Origin: Auanema rhodensis
Lineage: Eukaryota > Nematoda > Chromadorea > Rhabditida > Rhabditidae
DNA: 64,000 nt
Assembly (NCBI GenBank): GCA_964057225.1
Contig: OZ059900.1
Span: forward strand, 7,078,501 to 7,142,500
Direction: 5' to 3'
This document shows positions 1 to 15,022 of the stretch, piece after piece. The position numbers and the translations under genes were made by a program. Numbering within the stretch: the stretch's first letter is position 1; the number at the start of each line of letters is the position of its first letter. The notes beneath the pieces are model-generated. The model saw only the letters and a list, made by a program, of their open reading frames with translations, did not search any database and was not told where the DNA came from.

Positions 1-2889
1 ATTATTCAACTATAACTACTTAGTATAGCTTTATATAGTTGTAAATAGTATATTTTTTCATAGAACCATCTCTATTTCCTAATCTTGAGCTTATTTCTCT
101 CTGTATCTGTCCAGAAAAAAAAATAATTGCAAACTTTCGTAATCAAATTAATAAGTTGTAAAATGTATATGGACTGTCTGCTAAACGTCTAAGTTTACAA
201 CTTGATACTATTTCTATCATCTTTTCTTTCTTCGTTAATGTTATAGTGTTCATTTCTGTTATGAATTGTCTAGCATTGTAAACGAATAGGTGTCTGTCAT
301 GTATACAACAGAATGTAATCAGGTTAATGAATGATTGTTATATGATCATAATTAAAATCTGATTAGCAAATCTGCTACCTGTCTTGTCAGCAATATTCTT
401 ATGTCTGTATATTGTTCTTATTAAAACAAAAGATACAATTTATGTGCAAACATCCTATTACCTAAAGCTTAATATCCATATTTTTGCTCTCATAATTTCA
501 TTCAAATCCAGTGCGAAATGATTATTTGAAGCAATAACTGATGATTAGAACAAAAAATTTCACATGCCCTTATCACCCCATTTCCGCACGACGTTTAAAT
601 GTTCAGACTACAACCTGGACAGAATATAAAGAAAAATAGGAAATAAAAATTATAAATATCTCATTTTTATACTTATTACTTCATGTCTGATATCAAGCAG
701 CATAACAAAGTGTCTAATTGTTTAACTTGTTTCACGCTGAATAAATAAGTGAAATGATGTGTGGTTTGTTGTCATTTTGTCAATTAAGCTGCCATTTCTA
801 TAATCTTATATGCATTTTACCTTGATATCTTCTTCAACAAAATAACGAAAGGTATTTCATTTGAAAATTTAATATTGAATGCAATTTGAACTATATTAAC
901 ACCGTTTGGCTATCTTTAGTTTTTGTTTCTGTTGGAAATCATGATGTGCCAATATTGCTAGAACAATCTTACATTAAAAATGTTCTCACTCTTAGCATAA
1001 ACATGCGCAAACTTGAGTTTTCTTGGATTCTTTTCATTGAACTAGAGCAAAAAAACGAGAAAACATAATTTTTAGAATTCCAATAAGTCTAAAACCGATA
1101 AACATAAACCTTGTTTGAATTCCACATTTAATGCTTTTACCATCCTCAGAATACAAGACTGGATATGTTTATTTGAATGTATATATGTTCCTTGAATAGA
1201 ATGACAAAGTCATTAGTCTACGCATTTGTATTATCTCTTCTTTCATTGTAAATCTTCTGTCAGAGACGGAAGACATGATTTGGTTCTGACAGATATGAAA
1301 GAATTTCAAATGTCAGCCGTGCTTCGTCAATCTGTCCGTCAATATTTAAACCACAAGTCGTCATCATTCTCGTTGTTAAATGATAAACATGTTGAGGTGG
1401 GGGCAGGACAGAGGGGAGTATGACTTTAAGCTACCGGAGGCTATCCAGTGTATGATTTTCTATGCGTTAATCTCAATTTATCATAACTTATACATAACAA
1501 ATAGTAACTATTTCATATAATTATATAGATTTCATAATGGATCCATGTAATAATATAATCTCACTGTTGCTCTCTTTTTCATTATTTTATCTCTGTTAAG
1601 GAACATTTAAAATTAATTGGTGTACTAATGGAATATTTTACTATTTCATGGTTACATTTGATACAGAGCAAACTCAAAAGTCAAGCTCATGCAATAACTA
1701 TGAGTGTTTATCTTGTATCACAATATTCTGTTTTGTCTACTGTCAGCGCCTGAATTGTTCTTTTTCAAATTTACTTCAACTTGAAACCAAATGAAATGCT
1801 GCTTCATCAAAATAAAAGAGCAATTCTCCCTTCTTATCTGTGCTCAAACATTGCATTGCGGCATAAAATCAAAATAGCTCATAACAGTCCCCTATACATT
1901 ATCATTGTTGTATACTTATATTGATATATTTCAATATTTTATGAAATATTTATGATTATTGTTAATGTACATTTTCGTTTTGTTGGCCCTTTTTTTGAAC
2001 CAAGTTGCATATAACCCAACTAATAATATTGAGCAGTTTCAGATCTTCTTTCTAGCGATGTTACTCAAAACCCTTTGATATTGTTTTTTTCATTCTATGT
2101 GGATATTAAACATTAATTTCCAGAGTATTGATATTTGATATTCTCAGTGATCTGCCAATAGTTTTAATATGTTGAAACCTTTGATATTAGGCTTGTCATT
2201 TGATATCTTTTCAAAATTTACACCAGAAGTCAAAGTCTTAATCTCGTGTTTCCCAATATACCTAAGCAAATTTTCATCGGCATCTATTGGATATAAGATG
2301 AAGATGCGTACACCTTATGCATCTAGTATTACTTTCTTCTTATCTCTATTTCTAGTAAAAGCAGTGCTATACGATAGTCTATCTCAGCTCTAATACCCAT
2401 TTTCTCTTCATCATATCTAATATTTCTTCTATTTCTGTTGATCTATCCTACCTTCCTTAATCTCTTACAAACTTTACTTTAATAATCTGTTTGTCTTTAT
2501 TTATAACGTTATAACGTAACACATCTCTATGCTTTTAGATTGCCGTGCATCCTAATAGTTGGACCGACAGACCATCAAAAGCCACTCTTCTTTGGTTTAC
2601 TCCTCCCCTTTTCTTTTCAACACATCCATACAGACAGGCTAGCTCACTCTTTTAAGCTCCGCCCAACGTGACTTTCTCATCTCCACATATTAACTATTCA
2701 GTCACGCCTGTTGCCCTCTTGTAGACGCACGGAGTTCAAACTATATTCTGTTCACGATATATAGATATTACTCTACCTATATCGTACCTTCCAAATCATT
2801 TTCTTGATTGGTCTGCCGATTCGTCATATATCTGTCACTCACTTGGACGTTGTTCTTCTTGTTTTAATCTTAATACAAAGCAGCTAAAC
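1..2889. other. Intergenic region upstream of the forkhead gene
   Basis: No supported gene here. The short frames lack splice-compatible context and protein-like composition. A less AT-rich block at about 2540-2740, with several C-rich runs and a CCGCCC-like box, stands out just upstream of the forkhead start and may be promoter sequence. That role is inferred from position and composition only. Confidence 0.5.
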
Positions 2890-4853
<1,964 letters not shown>

Positions 4854-6031
4854 TAACTATATCTAATAGTTACAATTATAACTAATTATATATATATATA
4901 TATAACACAGTTTAGTATTAATAATGTAATTACCAGAGATCTCGCTTGTATACTGTCCACTAACTATATATCTTTTCCAATAGTTAGTGTAATGAATTTC
5001 TATGTTATGTTTTACTTTCCATGCAATGATTATTTATGATTTTTTTATATTTCTCTCTTTTTACAATTAGCCTTGTGTTCATTCGGTGGTTCTAAATAGC
5101 ATTATGTTAACCTGATTTGAATCATCATTATCTGCGTATTATGTCTTTTTTTTACTTTTTCTTTAAATTTATTGTATATAAATATAAATATGAATATTAA
5201 AATTTGTAATTTATAATTTTGTTTTCATTTTTATCTTTCAAGCTTAGTTCAGATTAATTATTAAGTTAGATGACATTTCATCCTTTCCACTCAAATAAGT
5301 AATGTTCATAAACTTCTATTATACCAGTAAACTGCTCACCTGAAAATCTTATAAGTTTATTTTTATATTTTTTCTGAACATCTGCTGTCGGTAAAATCAA
5401 TACAATACCAAACTACTTATATTATATTGAAACACAGTTAAGATGTTATTTCATACAAAGTATTATATGACGCCATTCCAATAGACGTGTTTCATGTAGT
5501 TTGTAGTATAACCACTTGAGAGTATTTTCATTCTTATATCAAAAATAGAAACAACATGAATATATGAATATGTGAACATCTGCTCAATCTAGGCATGCAG
5601 TCGGCATAGTCTGATGTACTCAAGTAGTAGATTATGCTACTTGAGTGTGAAATACAACATGTTACATCTGAGTAAACAATATGTGCTAGAATGCACATGC
5701 GGATGCTCTTTATAGCTTAGCGTGCCAATAGGACGTATTAGCGTCAATGAGCAAACTATAGGTGGCAAAGGGACAGTAAAAAGGTAAGTCTTACTACCTT
5801 ATACATACAGATCATACATAAATTTATATATTTGCCTAGTAGTTATAGTCAAACAACCCGATAGCGATCAGCTAGAAAGGACACCTCTTCAAGGTAGTTA
5901 ATCGTTTGTTATTTTAACATTTATGTTGTTTGTTTAGGTTTTTGTGATGTTGCCAAAAGTTTTGTCTAAAAGAAACCGAAACAGAAATGTAGATGAGGAA
6001 ACATATATTTGTAATAAATACCTAATAGCAG
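4854..6031. other. Intergenic region with a TA-repeat and short inverted repeats
   Basis: This is the 3' flank of the forkhead gene. It begins with an ATATAT run near 4888-4903. Near 5618-5647 a CTCAAGTAG...CTACTTGAG inverted repeat could form a hairpin. An exon-like stretch with a strong AG|GTAAGT donor lies near 5720-5783, but no compatible downstream exon was found. No complete gene is supported. Confidence 0.4.
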
Positions 6032-6252
6032 ATGAGATCCACATTATCAATTATTGAAGGGGTAAGTTTTCATAACTATCAAACTTATTTTAATTATTAT
6101 TTTTTTCAAAATATTGTATATATCTAATCGCAACATTCAGCTTTTTTCTTAATACAACAGGCTGTTTTCAGTTTTGATGTCAGCCGCACAGACGAGAGAG
6201 ATATTGCAATTTTCAGATTAAAATATCTTGGCGGTGGGCGAACAGAAGCAAG
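6032..6252 (+). pseudogene. Orphan exon pair resembling part of a von Willebrand A domain
   Basis: Two exon-like segments join in frame. The first, 6032-6061, has an AG just before it and a GGG|GTAAGT donor. The second, 6161-6252, has a CAACAG acceptor and an AAG|GTGGGT donor. The joined peptide begins MRSTLSIIEG and continues AVFSFDVSRTDERDIAIFRL then KYLGGGRTEAR. A hydrophobic strand, a helix and LxYLGGGRT resemble the stretch of vWA domains around the helix before the GGxT loop, though the usual Thr/Asn pattern there is changed. No flanking exons completing a vWA domain were found on either side, so this is either a remnant or part of a gene with distant exons. The family assignment is tentative. 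Confidence 0.3.
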
Positions 6253-7684
6253 GTGGGTTAAAAAAAACTTTTTTTATCTTTCCTCTGTCCGTCTGTTACT
6301 CCACATTTTTTTCATTGATTATAAACAGATGAGTAACTAAAGACAAAATATGAAATATAACGGATATTTGAGAGACGTGACCGGTGTGGGATAAAGAAAG
6401 ATAGGTTTTGGGTGACTTTATCTTCAAATATAAGCTATCTGGCATTCTGCTCTGTTGGATAGGGTCTAAGCCTAAAATGATTTTCTAAATAAGTTGCCGA
6501 CAAGATCAAAATGATTGGCAGAAAGCGTTGCCATCTGATCGCGGACAGGTGTGTGTCAATCTCGAAAGACCATTGACCGAAAGAACTTAGTGATATGACT
6601 TCTGTCAGCCAGGCAGCTCATTTGCCATTGTCATTTCAAGCTAATCAATTATATTTATGATATTGAACAAGTAAATGATGATATATGATATGAAGATTTA
6701 CAATGAATAATGAGTAAATGAGGTGAATATTAACTGTTTTAGTTTATGAAACAAATATTTCATCTCACTCTCTTCAGAATTAAAAAATTAAATATAGTAA
6801 TCAAGAGAAATATCGGTTTACATAGTTGAATTTTGTTCACTAATTATTTCCTTGTATAGGCTTAAAACTTCTGATATTTCTCTTTTCCTTGTGCTCCTTC
6901 TCTCTCTACAGCAGATGTCTCCTCATTCAGGACGTATGACAACAATTTCTTTCTGTTATAACAAACTTTTCTCCATTCTCTGGGGTTGCCAAAGCGTTTA
7001 GAGAGATTTAGTCTGCTGACAGAGAAAATGTAGTATATTCTGAAGTCAGATGGAGTGTCAACCAGATGCTTTTAGTTGTATCAAGTGTATTCGGTTGTTT
7101 AGCTCATTCCAAGCATTTCTAAAACTTTGTTATAACATTTTTGATCCATACCAGGATTAATTGAAGAAAATTCTGGCAAACAATTCTAATTTGGCGCGAA
7201 AGCAAGAAAACATTAAATACACATTGGGAGTTTTTCCTTCGAGATTTAAATAACATATGTCAAGATATTTCTGACATTTATAATTTTTTCTTTTTCGATG
7301 AAATAAAAACAAAAAAAAATAATAAAGGAAGAAAGGGGTTATGGAACGTATGTGTGTGTGTGTATCTGTGGGTGTATGTGTGCACGTTCGCATGTATATG
7401 TGGAAGAGAGATATTTGCAGAAATATGCTTGTGTACTTGGAAACATAATAATTTTGAAAAATACTGTGAAATGTTAATGAATTGCAAAATATCAATCATA
7501 TTATTTAGGATTTTCATATAAAATACAATTATGAAAGAAAAAGTGAGATAACAGACATTTTCAATTTTCTAACAGTGTTGAGTATAATCCAAACGTGAGA
7601 GTGAAAGCTCAATATGAACACAATTTTTGTTTTTATGACTATTTTATCTAAGTTATGCAATAATATGAATATCTATCAGTATGA
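6253..7684. other. Intergenic region between orphan exons and the GT49 gene
   Basis: No convincing gene. Around 7349-7385 there is a short imperfect GT-rich run that produces low-complexity Thr/His frames on the reverse strand. The end next to 7685 is the 3' flank of the reverse-strand glycosyltransferase. Confidence 0.4.
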
Positions 7685-9702
7685 TCAGTTTGTTTGAACA
7701 ACAGTTGCATTTGATGCTTCTGGACGCTTTGGTCTTTTTCTATTTGGATGCCGTCCTTTCAGCTAAAAGTGATAATTTTTGTATTTGTTTTTCAAGAAAC
7801 ACTATATAGTTAAAAATACTCACACATTTACGGGATGTTACTGGATATTGATCAGCCATATCACGATAGAATGCCTAGAATTGATTATAACAACATGTTT
7901 TCTAAATAATTATTATACCCATAGAGCACGTTTAGCTTGATACCAGGTACGTCCTCCTATAGCCCTAGCAATAGGAAAACGATGAATACCTTCATGAGAA
8001 TTAAATACTTCAGGTACTATAGCAAACTTATAACCAGCACAGCATAGATGCAGAGCCTAGAAATACAGCAACCTTAGATTTTCATTTGAGAAAGTTAGTC
8101 CAAGTTCCCAGCTTACCAATGAAACATGATTTTCTTTCCCATACAGAATGCGTTCATCATGAAATGGTATACTCTTGTGAGCTACAAACATTGGTTCCCA
8201 ATATGTTGTCTTGGATTTCTTGATATTTATCACTGTTTTAATTTCATCTCCTCTAGAATTGAAAAGGTTAGTTCAATTATATTTTTTAATTTAAATAATA
8301 TATACCTATAATCCATCCATTTATTTAAATTTGGCACCCAATGACCAACTCTCCAAAAAAACGAATGAAATACGTAAACATCATCATGATATCTTGTTTT
8401 CAATTCATCTAAATTTTTTGGTGCGCTGAAAGTCATTAAAATCAAACAAGCAGAATGTATTTATATCATACTTTGACGCTGTTTTATGCTCAAATCGTCT
8501 TATAGTTAGAGTCAAGTTTTTGTTTTTTATGTCATGTATCTCAATTAGTTTTCGTAGTTTAGCCTCAGCGCCTTCAGAAAACTCCTGTTCCATGTCAGCG
8601 TAGAGGAAGTATTCCGAGTTGTCAACCTTAAAATATGTTGTTCATAGTGGTTTGCTGAAAAAATTAAAACATTACCATTCGAGCAATGTTTCTTGCTGTA
8701 TTTACTGGATACAAACCAGATGGAGTTCGGAATTTAAACTTTTTCAATCGTTTAGACGTATCACATGTTTTTGGTGACTTAATTTCTGTAACAGTTTGAC
8801 TACATGTGTAATATACGCTTACGACTAGAACCAACCAATTGTGACGATTGGACAAACGGAATCCGGATATGTATTAGCCACGAATATGTGTGCAGCCAAA
8901 GCATTTTTTAGCGGCAGATTACAGTTAACCATATCATATATCTGGATAACAAAGATATATTTGCACAGACATGGATGAAAAATGATTTTTCATTCAAAAA
9001 CGTTTTGTTGATATGTAGATGAACATGAATTCTCGGGGTCATGGAAAAGGTAATATAACTCATGCCTTTTGAACTGTGTTTGGAATTCCAGCTGTATCAG
9101 GCTTCCTATCATTAATACTTGAAGAAGAAAAAATAGCTAAAGAGATGCGGCCATCCCAGCTCTTAGCCATTAACAACAAATTATCTCCTGAAAAAAGTGA
9201 GATTATTTAGCTCAAGATTTTCAAGTATGAATACCAAAATAATTAGCTGAGGTATGAAGAATCATGGGTAACTTGAATGCACGATGCTGAGTTTTGTATA
9301 CATTTGGATATAAACAATAATTATTATAATTCTGTGGTTTTAATGTTTTATTATAAGGCTCAAATGTAGGAATTTTTGTATAATTCAATGAAAAGTGCTG
9401 AAATATTTTACATATTTTTCAAATAATATAAGTTGACAAGCATACTTTGTCCTTAAACGATTTATCATAATCGGCCATAAACATTCCTACGGATTCGTTT
9501 TGAGGTATGATATCAGCTGTTATCGGAATTTTGATATTTTTACCTAGTTCTTTATCTGGGGTTGGCTGACACATCATTAGTTTTAGTATTAATTTTGTTT
9601 ATGATAGCAAACCTTATAGCTCATTCCTAAATTTGAAAATCTAAGGCATGTGGCAAGCGCAAAAAATATTAAAACGATTAGATGTGATATTTGTAATCTC
9701 AT
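7685..9702 (-). CDS. GT49 family glycosyltransferase (LARGE/B4GAT1-like), type II membrane protein
   Basis: Probable Golgi enzyme of GT49, the family of B4GAT1 and the second catalytic domain of LARGE, which build matriglycan-type glycans; nematodes have expanded this family. Exons in transcript order: 9702-9613, 9565-9446, 9397-9235, 9187-9075, 8941-8836, 8785-8676, 8626-8472, 8425-8306, 8252-8117, 8056-7919, 7874-7824, 7762-7685; 1380 nt, 459 aa. Residues 1-30 hold a short basic start and one hydrophobic segment (LIVLIFFALATCL), a signal anchor. The domain shows LPMILHTSANY, SWDGRISLAIFS, YPVNTARNIARM, YFLYADMEQEF at the metal-site position, and WEPMFVAHKSIPFHDERI, the GT49 'WEP...DER' block. 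The C terminus is basic. The donor after exon 4 is weak (ACA|GTTCAA); a GC donor 9 nt further on also keeps frame. Acceptor specificity cannot be read from sequence. Confidence 0.88.
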
Positions 9703-10600
9703 TGATGTTTTAATCTGTGGAGCAGGTCAAGCTGAGAAATGTAATTGAAAAACAGCTTTTCTGCTATTTGATTATTTTAATTCTTCTTCTATCCAAGTAT
9801 TGCCTTAATTGTGAAATTAATGTTCTCGTGCAAAATATTTAACAACTACGGAATTTCGAAAATGAATGAAATAACTTCAGTGAAAGTAACTACAGAGTGA
9901 ATATGAAATAAGTGATGGATTATCTTTCATGAGTCTGTTGGTTGAGGAAAAGCAAAAAGAAATAGCAATTTCCATCATAATAATACGAAATACAAGAAGA
10001 ATTGTTTGATAAAAACGATTTATAGATATTAAATGAGTGGAAATTAAACAGACATTCTCATTTATTGACGTGGAATATAATTCGTTTTGTTTGTACATTT
10101 TCTTTTGCGGAATATTAGAAAAAGAGCAAGCAATATAGAATAGCTAAAGGCAATATTAAAACGTTTTTGGAATCTGTTCCCAACATGATTTGCCAATGTT
10201 TTTTTTGAGTTTTGAGCCTAAGACATATCAGTCAATAATTTATAAATAACAGTTGAAACAATCGTTTTTATAACAAATATAATAATAGATTGGAGTTCTC
10301 ACAAAACTTACAAAAAGTTTAACAAGGTTTAAGAAACACAATATTTATAAATAACCTAAAGGGAGAAGATCTTGATGGGAATTTAGTTGGGAAGTTAGTT
10401 GGGAAGTTAGTTGGGAAGTTAGTTGGGCATGACAATATGCATAGGAAAGGTTATTTGAAAGAGGGATATACGACTTTCTTTTTTTTCAACTGTATTAATT
10501 ATGAGAAGTTGCGTTAAAGTTATTGAGAATTGTCTTAAACACCTATTCTTTACTTGAGAAGTTCTAGAGAATAGTATTTTACACATAAGAACTGATGATC
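9703..10600. other. Spacer between two same-strand genes; short tandem repeat inside
   Basis: 898 bp separate the FLVCR-like gene stop from the GT49 gene start, both reverse strand. It must contain the 3' end of the former and the promoter or trans-splice region of the latter. Apart from the 12-bp tandem repeat listed separately, no gene is seen. Confidence 0.5.
10383..10427. repeat. 12-bp tandem repeat, about 3.75 copies
   Basis: The unit TTAGTTGGGAAG is repeated without visible error. It lies about 170 bp past the stop of the reverse-strand FLVCR-like gene. No function is evident. Confidence 0.9.
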
Positions 10601-13350
10601 TTAAATGGCGTCTACATTACTTTCCTGAGAATTAGATGAATTGATTAAGGCACTGTTTCTGGTATGCTGACGTCGGCGAGATTCAATATGGAAAAATACA
10701 ATAAAGATCAAGATGAGTGAAGTGACAATAGCTTGCCAAGCTATAAATGAGTCTGAAAAAGAATTTAATTTATATAAAAAGTTCTACACAGGATGCGGAA
10801 AATTAATTGAGCTGTTCGCTTACATTTGTAGTTTTTAACTTCTTGAATGTTTTCATTATTTAAAATGCATGTTTGAATGCCTAATGTGTGAGGATCAGCA
10901 TCCTGAATGACTAACTGGGTAATTGCTAAAAATATAATTCCTTCTATTTGTCTATAATTAATTCAAATTAGTAATACGTTTTATTTAAATAGTAGTACCC
11001 AAAGATCATGATGAATCCTGAGGATGTTGCTTCAGCAATAGGAGTTGTTACAGTTACTCCAGCATTAAGACCAAGGGGATAAACAGGGAAAGCAAAAAAT
11101 CCAAACATAGCAATGGATATTGCAATCCATGTTTTTTGATTTTCATAATTAATTGCTACTGTTAATGATGCAGCTGCTAAACCAGCACAAGCAAAACAAA
11201 GTTTCATTACCTGAACAATGTTATTTATTAAAACATTTGAAAAAGATCTCTACACTACCAATTCAGTTTTTTGAACTTTGTCATTGATTCCACATACAAT
11301 AAAAGTTCCAACAATTCCAGTTAAAATGAGCACAGTCCCCATTATTCCGTTGAATATAGGAGAATAACCCTACCAAAAGATATTATAGTGGTGAAAGCCT
11401 AACGCAACGTACTAGGGAACACATAGCAGGTTGAAGATTGCTGTATAATGCGCTAAAAGCTCCAACACCACCACCTAAAACGAGAGAATAGAACAACTGA
11501 GTTAATTGAAAATCATTACCTATGCAAAATGCAATGATAAGAAACCGACGTGATCTGAAGCATTTTTTCATTCCTTCCCATGTTGGAGTAACATTGGGTG
11601 GTTCACAAACCGGAGTTGGAGGAACAGAAGAAGTGATGATAAACGATAATGCGGCACAAAGTATTGCAAAAGCAAGACATGCACCAGTCTATAATGCAAA
11701 TGATAGTTAGTATAATTAATATATTATTTCAAAATTTTATATTTTAAAGTATTTTTAATATGTACATTTTTATCAACTTGTCGTTGATCATTCATAAAAC
11801 ACCACTGAACGATGAATCATTGTTGAACATTCGCTTTATTGAGCTTTGATTTTCATATAAATGCTTCATACACTGTAGTATAATATTATTTAATCGAATA
11901 TATAGTTTTGCTTATCACGATATAATTCTAGCTTATCGCAACCCCTCAAGACTTTTTTTTTACAAACCTCTAGTGATTTTTTTTCTAAGAATCAAAATAA
12001 TAGACAATGACCAAGATCTTTGTTTAAGATTCTGAGATGTTGTAAAATTTCATGCCTTTTTTGCTACAAGACCTGATCATGATGTCATACCGTTTCAAAC
12101 CAAAATTGATTAATGACCTAATCAATCACATGTTCAAACTTTTTTTTGATAATTTTCATTCACTAACTATTAAAATGAATGAACCCATTGTGTAAATTTT
12201 GCAAATATCAAACGTATAAATAAAACGTACAAGAGCAGCAAAATTGTCTGGATGACTTTCATTGACAAACAATGGAGCTACTGAGAACATTACAGCAATT
12301 CCGAGTGGATTCAGTAAACTAGCACCGGTAGCTAAATCACGTTGCTTTTCTGGGAACCAAATTGCAGCTACTTTGGTTGGAAGTACCAAAATGAATGGCT
12401 GAGCAAATGCAGCAATTGTTTGTCCAGACATAACAATTGGAAATCTGAAAATGTTCTTCAAGAATTTATCTCAATAATGTTTAACGATATTGCTCTTACA
12501 ACTATCATATTTGGGAGATACGTTTTGTTATAATATTACTTCAGTTGAGAACAAGAAGTTCATGATTTTAATAAAAACGAAAAACCTGTCTAGTCTTGCA
12601 TCTAAATAAAGCACAAAGAACTATCATTGTCTTAGCGAACAAATTGTCATTAAACTTTCTCGAATATTAGATTGAATTTGTTTCAGAAGTCAGTTTTTGA
12701 AACTTTTCGTTGTCAATATAAAAACTGTTCTAGAAGTTATTGAATGATCATTATCTCTATTAGTTTTTTACCGTCTGATTGTCTGAGAAACGTCATTATC
12801 AGTAATTCTACAGTTCACTGCAGTAGTTTTTTTAATGTGATAAGTCTACCCACCTCCAGTTTGGACTCATCCATGGACCAGAAGCGACAAACCGAAGAAT
12901 GTTTCCCAGCAAATTTGTCCAAATTCCGATATGAAACTGAAAATTGAAATTTGTATAGTTCTTAAAAGTACTTCACGTTTAAGTTCCCCTGCGGAACTAA
13001 AATAAAACGACTTCAAAATATTACCCCTAATCGGAGCCCGTATTTATCAGTTAACCACATTGCCAGAGGTCCAACAAAAATAGCCAAGACCAGAAAAATA
13101 GCATTCATACAGAGAGCTGCATTTTTATAATTGTAGAAATCATTTGTATAAAAATTGATTGAAGCAAATGTGATCCAAGTCTATAGAAACTATATAAAAT
13201 ATCATCATAAATAAAAAAAATGTGAGAAATCCTTGATGAAAATCCCAAATGACTAACATTTCCATTAGAGAAGTTAATAAGAGCAGCAACTAGCAAGTAA
13301 AGCAATCTTCGTTTATAGACTCGATATTGCGGCTGCTCCCCTGTAGACAT
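10601..13350 (-). CDS. FLVCR/SLC49-family major facilitator transporter
   Basis: Multi-pass membrane transporter related to FLVCR1/2, known as heme or choline/ethanolamine carriers; the substrate here is not deducible. Exons: 13350-13258, 13180-13025, 12936-12854, 12444-12231, 11688-11520, 11474-11413, 11369-11259, 11210-10999, 10951-10824, 10752-10601; 1380 nt, 459 aa. The N terminus is a short cytoplasmic tail with YRVYKRR before the first helix, as in FLVCR. Later blocks match the family: GPLAMWLTDKYGLRLG (the MFS loop 2-3 motif), MSGQTIAAFAQPFILVLP, KVAAIWF, and PLGLNAGVTVTTPIAEATSSG, matching the FLVCR 'PLGFE...TYP..EGTSSG' block. The start follows an acceptor-like TTTGCAG by one base, so a 5' UTR exon or trans-splice leader is likely. 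Family call is firm. Confidence 0.88.
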
Positions 13351-15022
13351 TCTGCAAATTGTCAAAGTATATAAATGAACGAGAAACAATCAAAAAAGTG
13401 ATCTTGAAAATGAAAATTGACGATTAGACTTGACAGCTTATAGAATAAAATGCCTTTTTTTAGTTCCTCATTGATAGTATATACAAGAGATAGATATTAA
13501 TCCATGATGTATTATTTCTTATCAAAGATAGGTCAGACTAACCCGAAAATTCGTTTGTTTTTGCTTCTTCAAATCTGAATTTTATTCTACTGCAGCTCAA
13601 AAAATTGGACTCTGCCCTGCAAGTCTTTTTCCAAATTGTAATTAGAGTTGATCTGTGTGTTATCATTCAAGGAAAATTGGTGAACAAGATATTGAAAAAG
13701 AGGAAAAGTGAATGAAAAAATGAGTGCAAGGTTGAGCAAACAAATACAAATTGTTGAAGTAAATAAAGAGTTGTTAATAAACAATAAAAAAGTGTGCGAA
13801 TATTTTACAATGAGTTCAGAAAAATCATAAAAATTGGTTGATATAATGCATGAACTACAATTCAAAAGCTTATCATTTGGTGATAGTGAGTACTTACAAC
13901 AATCCAGCATATTAACAAGATAATTTATCAATTATTTGATAATACATATGGCGAAGCCGCATTGTAGACCAGTGTATATTAGAATTGATAAGAAAAATAT
14001 TTATGTACACGAGTGGCAGGTTATGGCTTACTTCTTTTCAATCAATATAATAATGTTTGCTTTCTTATTATACAAGTATAGGAAGGGCATGCGAAAGTGC
14101 AACTTTCATACGTGTATCGACAAAAGAACAAGACCAATTCAATATAATTCAGTTTGCGAGAACAAATCAACGATAATAGGCATAATTTAGTGATTAAGAT
14201 CGAAAGCACAAAAAAAGCTGAAGATTAAAGCATAATTCAAGAAAATAGATTGGGAGTTAATCAATACAATACGATTGATTAGAAAAATGTAATCACTGAA
14301 CAAAGTCATAAAATTTTGTGCATTTGAAATACATACGTGGAGCCAGAAAGCAAGTGATAACTGAGTAAAAGTTTAATTTTTTCGAATAAAAGGAAATGTT
14401 GATAAGAAACTAGTATGCAATTACATTATATTTGCTGCAAGTATCTAGTATTGCCATGGTAAAAGAATGAATATTGTAGCAGCCAATAACTTTGAATTCG
14501 GCAGGCATGACTAGCAGAATGTGTTCATAAGATGACGCCCAAATTAATAACATAGCGAAACGCCAAAAAATCTATAATCGTGAGAAAGATTGTGTTGCCA
14601 AATAATTAAAATGAAGAGCTGTAAAATTGTTCTAACTAATATCTCATATCTACAGAAGGTGCTATTTCACTTTCTTTTTTTATGAATGGGACACTTCTTG
14701 CTATTGTATGATACTACATTCAATTGAATACAATCATACACGGTTTTTATGATTATTGCGATTTTCGCTCACAAAAAGCAAGAAAATGACTAATATGAAA
14801 GAAAGAGAAAGGCATTATTCAGAGATTCACATAAACAAAACAATTTCGCATACCTATAACAATGAATAATTTCACCATTGGACTTGATATTGATAACTGA
14901 AGCTGAATATACATAACAAGTATTATTCTTATTATTTCACCATGAATACTTGAAAAAATAAAGAAACTGAATGAATTCGAATATGCTCAGTTTTTAATTT
15001 TTTTTTTATTATAAAAGCTCGA
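13351..15022. other. Upstream region of the FLVCR-like gene, purine-rich on the + strand
   Basis: No firm gene. The + strand is rich in A and GA, so the reverse strand, which is sense for the FLVCR-like gene, is pyrimidine-rich. It may be 5' leader or intron sequence. One small ORF at 13948-14190 is listed separately as a weak candidate. Confidence 0.4.
13948..14190 (+). CDS. Weak candidate small membrane protein (80 aa)
   Basis: ATG GCG AAG opens an uninterrupted 80-codon frame starting MAKPHCRPVYIRIDKK. One hydrophobic stretch at about residues 27-42 (MAYFFSINIIMFAFLL) is followed by a basic YKYRKGMRK, which would suit a single-pass protein. Nothing identifies a family, the gene would have no introns, unlike its neighbours, and it sits in the upstream region of an opposite-strand gene. 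It could be chance. Confidence 0.15.
   Translation: MAKPHCRPVYIRIDKKNIYVHEWQVMAYFFSINIIMFAFLLYKYRKGMRKCNFHTCIDKRTRPIQYNSVCENKSTIIGII

Noticed and set aside
7157-7517. Reverse-strand frames with Thr/His runs
   Set aside because: They depend on a short GT-rich repeat and A-rich runs; there is no protein-like content.
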